Assembly: GCA_023442845.1 (NCBI GenBank)
Contig: JAEZXC010000053.1
Coordinates: 1-19,602 of the forward strand
Reading direction: 5' to 3'
DNA: 19,602 nt
Origin: Actinomycetes bacterium
GTDB taxonomy: Bacteria; Actinomycetota; Actinomycetes; Actinomycetales; Demequinaceae
Shown here: positions 14,334 to 19,602 of the stretch, piece by piece
Layout of the letters: the number at the start of each line of letters is the position of its first letter
Position numbering within the stretch: the stretch's first letter is position 1
The notes under the pieces: model-generated
Databases searched by the model: none
What the model was told of the DNA's origin: nothing
The model's input: only the letters and a program-made list of their open reading frames with translations
Program-made: the position numbers and the translations under genes

Positions 14334-16486
14334 GCGCTGACCCCGTCCATGCGCCGCACGGAGACCGCGCACGCCTTGAACTCCGGCATGCCCGAGATCG
14401 GGTCGGTGGCGTCGTTTGTGGCGAGATTTGCGGAGCCGTCGCCGGGCCAGTGAAATGGCATGAACACGGTGTCCGGCCGGATCGATGTCGAAATGCGGGC
14501 AGCGCCAACTGCGGTGCCGCGGGTGCTCGTTACCGCGACGTTGTCGCCAGCCCTGATGCCGTGCCGAAGAGCAAGCAGCGGATGCACCTCCACAAACGGC
14601 TCCGGCTCTGTCGCAACAAGTTCCGCGACCCTTCGAGTCTGCGCACCGGACTGGTACTGCGTGAGCACGCGGCCGGTGACGAGATACACGGGAGCGTCGT
14701 CGCGCACATCGTCAACGGGGGCACGGTGATCGACCGGCACCATCCGGGCGCGCCCGTCCGGCGTCGCGAAGCGGTCGAGAAAGACGCGGGGCGTGCCGGG
14801 ATGGCGGGGCGAGGGGCACGGCCAGTGGATGCCTTCGCCCTCGATGACGTCCCCCTCAGTGCCGGAGATCCCGCCACCTGAGCCCCCGCCGTCGAGCCTT
14901 TCGTAGGAGATCCCTGAGTAGTCAGCCACTCCCCCGGCCGACGCCCGGGCAAGTTCCGCGAACACGTCGGCAGGGTTGTCGGTGAAGCGGTGCCCGTGGC
15001 CGAGCCGGCGGGCAAGCTCGGTCATGATCCACAGTTCGGAGCGCGCCTCGCCCGGCGCATCAACAGCCTTCCGCCGACGGATGACGCGGCCTTCGAGGTT
15101 TGTCATCGTGCCGTCTTCTTCTGCCCATTGGGTGACGGGCAACACGACGTCCGCGATGGCGGCGGTCTCGGACGGCACCATGTCTGCCACCACGAGGAGA
15201 TCGAGTCGGGACAACCCCGCGCGGACGGCATCAGCATCGGGCGCCGAGACAACGGGGTTCGAGCCATGGACGAGTAGCGCGCGCGGGCCGCCCGTCGTGC
15301 CAAGAGACTTGAGCAACTCGATCGCGGGCACACCGGGTCCCGGCAACGACTCAGGACGCACGTGCCACACCTTTGCCACATGGGCACGGCGGGCCGGGTC
15401 AGTGATTGACGAGTAACCAGGCAGCTGGTCGCATTTTTGGCCGTGCTCGCGACCACCCTGTCCGTTTCCCTGACCCGTGATGGCTCCATAACCCGAGCCC
15501 ACGCGGCCCACTAGACCAAGAGCCAGTGCAAGATTGATCGCGGCCGTGACAGCGTCGGTGCCATGTGCCGATTGTTCGAGGCCGCGACCAGTGAGGATGT
15601 ACGCCCCGGCACCACCGCGTGACGGCGATGCCGCTGCGAGTGCGTGGGCCACACGGCGCAGCTCGGTCGCCGCGATGCCGCAGTAACTTTCAGCACGCTC
15701 GGGCCACCAGCGGCTGACGGCTACCTTCACCTGCGTCCACCCGGTGGTGCGAGCCGCAAGGTACGCCTCATCGACGAGGTTGTCTTCGATGCAGATGTGG
15801 AGCAGGGCAAGTAACACCGCAAGATCGGTGCCGGGGACATTGGCGAGGTGAATGCCAGCGCCGTCGCGGGTGAGCTGGGCCGTCGCAGTGTCCCGGGGGT
15901 CCACGTAGATGAGCCCGCCACGCTCGCGCACCCGCGCAAGATGCTGCACGAGCGGTGGCATCGTTACCGCGACGTTCGAGCCCAAGATGAGTACGGCGTC
16001 GGCGCCCCCGAAATCGCTGAGCGGAAAGCCGAGGCCCCTGTCCATCCCGAAGGCCCGATTGGCAGCGGCGGCGGCGGACGACATGCAAAAGCGGCCGTTG
16101 TAATCGATAAGGCGGGTGCCAAGAGCGACGCGTGCAAACTTGCCGAGCAAGTACGCCTTCTCATTGGTAAGACCTCCACCGCCAAAGACGGCGACGGAAT
16201 CGGGGCCGAATTTTCGCCGTAGCGCAAGGAGATTGGCCGCCACGAGGTCGAGCGCTTCGTCCCACGTCACCCGCTCAAGGACGCCATTGCGACGCACCTG
16301 CGGGTGCAGGAGTCGGTCAGGAGCACTCAACACCTCTGCCGACGTCCACCCCTTGGCACACATTCCCCCGCGGTTGGTGGGAAAGTCGCGGGCCTCGACA
16401 CGGACGGGGACACGGCCCTGCGGAGTGGGTGTGAGACGCTGCGCGCACTGCAGTGCGCAATAGGGACAGTGGGTCGCGGTGCCCAT
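14330..16486 (-). CDS. nasA: Assimilatory nitrate reductase catalytic subunit (bis-MGD molybdopterin oxidoreductase)
   Basis: This 718-residue cytoplasmic enzyme reduces nitrate to nitrite. The N-terminal [4Fe-4S] motif is Cys7-x2-Cys10-x3-Cys14 with Cys43. The molybdenum ligand is predicted to be Cys134 in NGRFCMSSA. A family hallmark, TGQGNGQGGREHGQKCDQL (337-355), and the ILGSNVAVTMPP segment (167-178) are present. MoaD/MoeA-independent domains end with the aspartate-decarboxylase-like C-terminal domain (~595-715; YLVTGRVLTQYQSGAQTRR, FHWPGDG at 678-684). A Gly-rich insert near 533-547 is unusual. There is no C-terminal [2Fe-2S] domain, consistent with a separate NasC-like partner, and no Tat signal. 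The ATG at 16486 overlaps the narK stop by one base (TAATG) and has GAGGAA 6 bases upstream. The frame runs on to 16612 over narK. Confidence 0.94.
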   Translation of the reverse strand: MGTATHCPYCALQCAQRLTPTPQGRVPVRVEARDFPTNRGGMCAKGWTSAEVLSAPDRLLHPQVRRNGVLERVTWDEALDLVAANLLALRRKFGPDSVAVFGGGGLTNEKAYLLGKFARVALGTRLIDYNGRFCMSSAAAAANRAFGMDRGLGFPLSDFGGADAVLILGSNVAVTMPPLVQHLARVRERGGLIYVDPRDTATAQLTRDGAGIHLANVPGTDLAVLLALLHICIEDNLVDEAYLAARTTGWTQVKVAVSRWWPERAESYCGIAATELRRVAHALAAASPSRGGAGAYILTGRGLEQSAHGTDAVTAAINLALALGLVGRVGSGYGAITGQGNGQGGREHGQKCDQLPGYSSITDPARRAHVAKVWHVRPESLPGPGVPAIELLKSLGTTGGPRALLVHGSNPVVSAPDADAVRAGLSRLDLLVVADMVPSETAAIADVVLPVTQWAEEDGTMTNLEGRVIRRRKAVDAPGEARSELWIMTELARRLGHGHRFTDNPADVFAELARASAGGVADYSGISYERLDGGGSGGGISGTEGDVIEGEGIHWPCPSPRHPGTPRVFLDRFATPDGRARMVPVDHRAPVDDVRDDAPVYLVTGRVLTQYQSGAQTRRVAELVATEPEPFVEVHPLLALRHGIRAGDNVAVTSTRGTAVGAARISTSIRPDTVFMPFHWPGDGSANLATNDATDPISGMPEFKACAVSVRRMDGVSA

Positions 16487-17892
16487 TACACGTTCCTCAT
16501 GGACGCTGCCGGACGCAGGTAGCAGGCCCACGTGAGAACTCCGAGCGCGATGAACACCGCGACGTATATCTGGAGAGCGGGCACGATGGTGCCGTACGTG
16601 TTGTTCGCCCACATGTAGACGAACGGGATCGCGAACCCGCCACCGGCGCCAATTGCCGAAATGATGCCAACCGCACCGGCCGCTTGACGTTTGAAGTCGA
16701 GTCGGGACTCATCCGAATCGGCGCCGCGGCTGCGCTGAAGCCGGCCGAACACTGCGGGGATCATCCGGTAGGTCGAACCATTGCCCACGCCGGTGGCGAT
16801 GAACAGGACCATGAAGCTCGCGAAGAACAGCGGAAGGGATTCGCTGCGCACTCCCACAACGGCCGCCACTCCGGCGATCGCCATGACGGCAAGCGCCGCG
16901 AGCGTCACTACGGAGCCCCCGCGTCGGTCCGCGAGCTTGCCACCGTAGGGGCGGGCGAGGGAACCAAGCAGCGCCCCCGCAAAGCCCCAGCTCAGCGCAA
17001 TGTCGCCGCGATCGAACACCACCCTCAGCAGCGTCGGGAAGGCCGCGGAATAGCCGATGAACGAGCCAAAGGTGCCGATGTAGAGCAACGCAAGGAGCCA
17101 CGTATGGCCGTGGCGCAGCGACGCAGCGGTGGGGCGTGGATCCGCCTTCGCTTCACGCAGGTTGTCCATAAAGAAGAACGCGAGAATCGCGGCGGCAACG
17201 GCGAGCGGCACATAGATAAGCCCAGCCGCGGCAAGCCCCAGACCACCGATGCCGATAGCGACGGGGACGAGTTTCTGGGCGACAGCCACGCCAATGTTTC
17301 CTCCCGCGGCGTTGAGCCCAAGCGCCCATCCCTTGCGCCGATCAGGGTAAAAGAACGAGATGTTCGACATCGACGACGCGAAGTTGCCACCGCCGAATCC
17401 AGCGGTCGCCGCAATGAGGATAAGGACCGTAAAGGGGGTGTCAGGGCGGCCGACCACCCATGCCAGACCGAGCGTCGGGATGAGGAGCAAGAGCGCGGAG
17501 ACAACAGTCCAGTTACGCCCGCCAAGCCACGGGACTGCGAAGGTGTAGGGAACGCGCAACACGGCGCCCACGCCCGACGCGACGGCAAGAAGCGTGAAGC
17601 CTTGCCCGGGCGTGAGCGCCCAGCCGCCGGCGCCTGCCTCAATCAACACCCCGTTGTCGTCGAAGGTGCCGTACATCTTGACGACGACGATTGACCACAA
17701 GAGCCAGATGGAGAAGCCAATGTGTTCGGCGACGATGGAGAAGATGAGGTTGCGCAGGGCGATTGACTTGCCCCGCGACTCCCAGAACGCCTCGTCTTCG
17801 GGTAGCCACCGCTCAATCCAACGGCCAGGGCCAATGACACCGGCGGGAGTCTCGACCGGTGCGGGGGGAGGCGTTGTGCTCACAAGTGCCAT
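16486..17892 (-). CDS. narK: Nitrate/nitrite transporter, NarK/NasA-type MFS
   Basis: This 468-residue major facilitator protein brings nitrate in, and may exchange it for nitrite. About twelve membrane segments are visible across residues ~45-460. The two nitrate signature motifs are GFGGGNFASSMSNISFFYP (165-183) and GVGNGSTYRMIPAVFG (368-383). Conserved arginines that bind the anion in the family are likely Arg113 (VLRVPYTF) and Arg314 (LARPYGGKLADRRGG). A Pro-rich N-terminal tail of about 30 residues is probably cytoplasmic. The ATG at 17892 has AAAGG 6 bases upstream; an upstream open frame to 18006 is noncoding in character. It is the first gene of the large operon, just downstream of the repeat-rich control region. 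Confidence 0.94.
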   Translation of the reverse strand: MALVSTTPPPAPVETPAGVIGPGRWIERWLPEDEAFWESRGKSIALRNLIFSIVAEHIGFSIWLLWSIVVVKMYGTFDDNGVLIEAGAGGWALTPGQGFTLLAVASGVGAVLRVPYTFAVPWLGGRNWTVVSALLLLIPTLGLAWVVGRPDTPFTVLILIAATAGFGGGNFASSMSNISFFYPDRRKGWALGLNAAGGNIGVAVAQKLVPVAIGIGGLGLAAAGLIYVPLAVAAAILAFFFMDNLREAKADPRPTAASLRHGHTWLLALLYIGTFGSFIGYSAAFPTLLRVVFDRGDIALSWGFAGALLGSLARPYGGKLADRRGGSVVTLAALAVMAIAGVAAVVGVRSESLPLFFASFMVLFIATGVGNGSTYRMIPAVFGRLQRSRGADSDESRLDFKRQAAGAVGIISAIGAGGGFAIPFVYMWANNTYGTIVPALQIYVAVFIALGVLTWACYLRPAASMRNV

Positions 17893-18013
17893 CGCATGCC
17901 TTTCGACTGGATCCGAATGTGCAGCGCTTGTCGAGGAGGACAGTGCGCTGGTGGGGACCGGACAGTGCGAGGCTAGGTAAGGCAGATTTCGAGAAGCGGC
18001 ACCCAAAGTGAAA

Positions 18014-18049
18014 GGTGCGCGACGGCGCTCTCACAACAGATGGCGCACC
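18014..18049. repeat. 7-bp perfect inverted repeat (GGTGCGC/GCGCACC) upstream of narK
   Basis: Arms GGTGCGC (18014-18020) and GCGCACC (18043-18049) are perfect complements with a 22-base loop. The second arm overlaps an 8-base perfect palindrome CACCGGTG (18046-18053). It could be a protein-binding dyad or a weak hairpin; there is no run of T, so it is a poor intrinsic terminator for hemL. Confidence 0.5.
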
Positions 18050-18092
18050 GGTGTGAGGTGGCGCGCGCGAGTGCGGCGCTGGTTGTGAGGTG
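18030..18092. promoter_or_regulatory. Candidate operator: TGTGAG repeats in direct and inverted orientation
   Basis: TGTGAGGTG occurs at 18052-18060 and again at 18084-18092, starts 32 bases apart, which is about three helical turns. A third copy is inverted: CTCACAAC (18030-18037) is the perfect complement of GTTGTGAG (18082-18089). Repeats this similar in an intergenic region just upstream of a regulated operon suggest a binding site for a regulator such as the NnaR-type protein or GlnR. No binding consensus is matched, so the identity of the regulator is unknown. Confidence 0.5.
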
Positions 18093-18118
18093 TTGGATTT
18101 ACCAGGGACGACGCTGGC

Positions 18119-19477
18119 TTAAGGGCGCCATGTCCCGACGGCATCGACGATGCGCGCCGTGATCGTCGCATCGTGAGCGAGCGAAACAAACCAGGCTTCG
18201 TACGCACTGGGAGGCAAGAAAACGCCGTGTGATCTCATGTGATGGAAGAGTTTGGCGTAGCCCTCTGTGTCCTGCTTCGCGGCGTCGGCAAAGGTGACGG
18301 GCGCACTCTCGAGTCCAAGGAAGAACGAGAACAGACTGCCTGCGTGGCCCACGGCGTGCGGGACTCCTGAAGCCTCAAACGCTGTCGTTACTCCCTCGCG
18401 GACTTCGTTCGCCGCGGCCTCCACGCGCGCGTACGCACCGGCGTCCATCACGTCGAGAGTGGCGATCCCAGCGGCAACCGCCACCGGATTTCCCGACAGC
18501 GTGCCTGCTTGATAGACCGGCCCAAGCGGCGCCAGCTGTTCCATGAGGTCGGCACGCCCGCCAATCGCCGCGACGGGCAGGCCGCCGCCGATGACCTTGC
18601 CAAAGGTGACAAGGTCCGGCATCCACGGTTCATCGCCACGCTCGATGGCCTCATCGCGCTCAATACCCCAGTAGCCGCTCGGCCCGGCGCGAAAGCCAGT
18701 GAGCACCTCATCGAGTATGAAGACGGCACCTTCGTTGCGCGTGAGTGACGCAATGAGCGAGTTGAAGCCCAGGGGTGGTCGCACCACACCCATATTTGCG
18801 GGGGCAGCCTCGGCGATGACGGCCGCAATGCGCTCGCCGTGCTCAGCGAAGGCCGCGGTGAGCGCGTGGTCGTCACCGTAGGGCAACACGAGGGTGTCGC
18901 GCGCGGTGGCGGGCGTGACGCCTGCCGAATCCGGAACGCCAGCTGTCGCGAGACCGGAACCTGCGGCGACCAGGAACGGGTCCGCGTGACCGTGGTAGCA
19001 ACCGGCGAACTTCACGACAAGATCACGGCCCGTTGCCGCCCGAGCGAGTCGCAGGGCGGTCATCGTTGCCTCGGTCCCCGTCGACACGAGGCGCACACGC
19101 TCTGCGGGCGCGTAGCGGGAACGAATCTCCTCGGCGAGTCGCACTTCGCCATCAGTGGTCGCCCCGAAGCTCAAGCCCTTCGCGGCAGCCTTTCGCACCG
19201 CTTTGACGACGTGAGGGTGGGCGTGACCTGCAATGCCCGCCCCCCATGACCCGACGAGGTCGATGTAGCGCTGGCCCGCAGCGTCGGTGAGGTACGGGCC
19301 CGATCCCGACGCGATCGGCACGGGGTGACCCCCCACACCATTCCATGCCCGCACAGGGCTGTTGACACCACCGGGCAACACGGCAGCGGCCCGTTCGGTC
19401 CACCCGGCGCGCCCACGTTCGGTGCGCATGACCACAGCAGTCAGTAACGCATTGAAGCGGCGATGAGCGGGGGTCAT
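18119..19477 (-). CDS. hemL: Glutamate-1-semialdehyde 2,1-aminomutase HemL
   Basis: This 452-residue PLP enzyme converts glutamate-1-semialdehyde to 5-aminolevulinate, the first committed tetrapyrrole precursor. Signatures are PGGVNSPVRAW (35-45), VRLVSTGTEATMTALRLAR (128-146), FAGCYHGHAD (157-166), the PLP-binding DEVLTGFR (256-263) and the Schiff-base lysine Lys294 in TFGKVIGGGLP, followed by AGTLSGNPVAVAAG. Family length is about 430-450. The ATG at 19477 is supported by AAGGAG (19483-19488) 5 bases upstream and the ATGA overlap with hemB; a Met at residue 17 could give a shorter form nearer the family norm. Its product feeds both heme and the siroheme needed by NirB. Confidence 0.95.
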   Translation of the reverse strand: MTPAHRRFNALLTAVVMRTERGRAGWTERAAAVLPGGVNSPVRAWNGVGGHPVPIASGSGPYLTDAAGQRYIDLVGSWGAGIAGHAHPHVVKAVRKAAAKGLSFGATTDGEVRLAEEIRSRYAPAERVRLVSTGTEATMTALRLARAATGRDLVVKFAGCYHGHADPFLVAAGSGLATAGVPDSAGVTPATARDTLVLPYGDDHALTAAFAEHGERIAAVIAEAAPANMGVVRPPLGFNSLIASLTRNEGAVFILDEVLTGFRAGPSGYWGIERDEAIERGDEPWMPDLVTFGKVIGGGLPVAAIGGRADLMEQLAPLGPVYQAGTLSGNPVAVAAGIATLDVMDAGAYARVEAAANEVREGVTTAFEASGVPHAVGHAGSLFSFFLGLESAPVTFADAAKQDTEGYAKLFHHMRSHGVFLPPSAYEAWFVSLAHDATITARIVDAVGTWRP

Positions 19478-19602
19478 GCGGACTCCTTGAGCCAGTGGGC
19501 GATGTCGAGGGCGGCATAGGTGAGGACGATGTCGGCACCGGCACGCACAATCGACGTCACCGCTTCGAGATGGGCGGCCTTGCGGTCAATCCAGCCTTGA
19601 GC
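19474..19602 (-). CDS. hemB: Delta-aminolevulinic acid dehydratase HemB, C-terminal fragment (start outside the window)
   Basis: The last 42 codons of a gene continue past the right edge of the window. Their translation includes GWIDRKAAHLEAVTSIVRAG and then ADIVLTYAALDIAHWL, which matches the C-terminal end of porphobilinogen synthase, where two 5-aminolevulinate molecules are condensed. The TGA stop lies inside the hemL start (ATGA, 19474-19477), so hemB and hemL are coupled. The identification rests on the short C-terminal motif and on the hemL neighbour. Confidence 0.82.
   Translation of the reverse strand, partial: AQGWIDRKAAHLEAVTSIVRAGADIVLTYAALDIAHWLKESA

Larger units (their letters stand above)
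17893..18118 (-). promoter_or_regulatory. Probable promoter/control region of the nitrate assimilation operon
   Basis: This 226-base region separates hemL from narK and is the only sizeable noncoding stretch on this strand between 3159 and 19474. Reading toward narK, a TANNNT hexamer (TAGCCT, 17970-17975) could be a -10 element, but I see no good -35 partner at 17-18 bases. Upstream of it lie several repeats (18014-18092) described separately. No clear GlnR box could be recognised. The position before narK and the density of dyads support a regulated promoter; the exact start site is unknown. Confidence 0.55.

Noticed and set aside
16453..17694. 413-codon plus-strand open frame opposite narK
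   Set aside because: Its product is very rich in Arg, Glu, Asp and His, with no motif, and mirrors the hydrophobic codons of the narK membrane segments.
18030..18060. CRP/FNR-type site built from TCACA and TGTGA
   Set aside because: The half-sites point the wrong way round and the spacing does not match TGTGA-N6-TCACA, so this consensus is not met.

Overview
The window comes from a high-GC (roughly two-thirds G+C) actinobacterium, most likely Micrococcales-like. Evidence for this is the strong GC bias at third codon positions, frequent GTG starts, 4-base ATGA/GTGA gene overlaps, a small DUF6457-type protein next to mobA, and a HemD-like protein carrying a winged-helix DNA-binding domain (the architecture of the actinobacterial nitrate regulator NnaR). 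I cannot name the genus. No rRNA, tRNA, CRISPR or insertion sequence is visible.

Left end (1-3140). The end of a multi-spanning membrane protein overlaps by GTGA the start of a membrane-anchored copper protein made of a cupredoxin domain plus a two-domain NirK-type nitrite reductase with every copper ligand and the catalytic Asp and His present. Next comes a divergent pair: a DUF488 protein (minus strand) and an FMN-binding flavin-reductase-like protein (plus strand).

Main block (3159-17892, all minus strand, transcribed right to left). Fifteen genes run with almost no spacing: narK, nasA, nasC-like FAD/[2Fe-2S] oxidoreductase, nirB, nirD, cysG (siroheme synthase), nnaR-like hemD fusion, sirB/cbiX chelatase, moeB, moeA, moaC, mobA, DUF6457, moaD and an unrecognised 88-residue protein. 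Ten of the fourteen junctions are 4-base ATGA overlaps. The block holds what is needed to import nitrate, reduce it to nitrite and then ammonium, make the siroheme used by NirB, and make part of the molybdenum cofactor used by NasA, together with a probable regulator. The moaA and moaE functions are not here and must lie elsewhere.

Right end (17893-19602). A 226-bp intergenic region rich in direct and inverted repeats precedes narK and is the likely control region of the operon. Beyond it, still on the minus strand, lie hemL and the 3' end of hemB, coupled by an ATGA overlap. These are general tetrapyrrole genes that supply the uroporphyrinogen from which siroheme is made.

The most noteworthy points are the length and tight packing of the nitrate/siroheme/Moco operon, the intact NirK-type protein beside an assimilatory NirBD system, the embedded HemD-wHTH regulator, the repeat-rich control region, the unknown Cys-x-Cys protein ending the operon, and an in-frame minisatellite in mobA.
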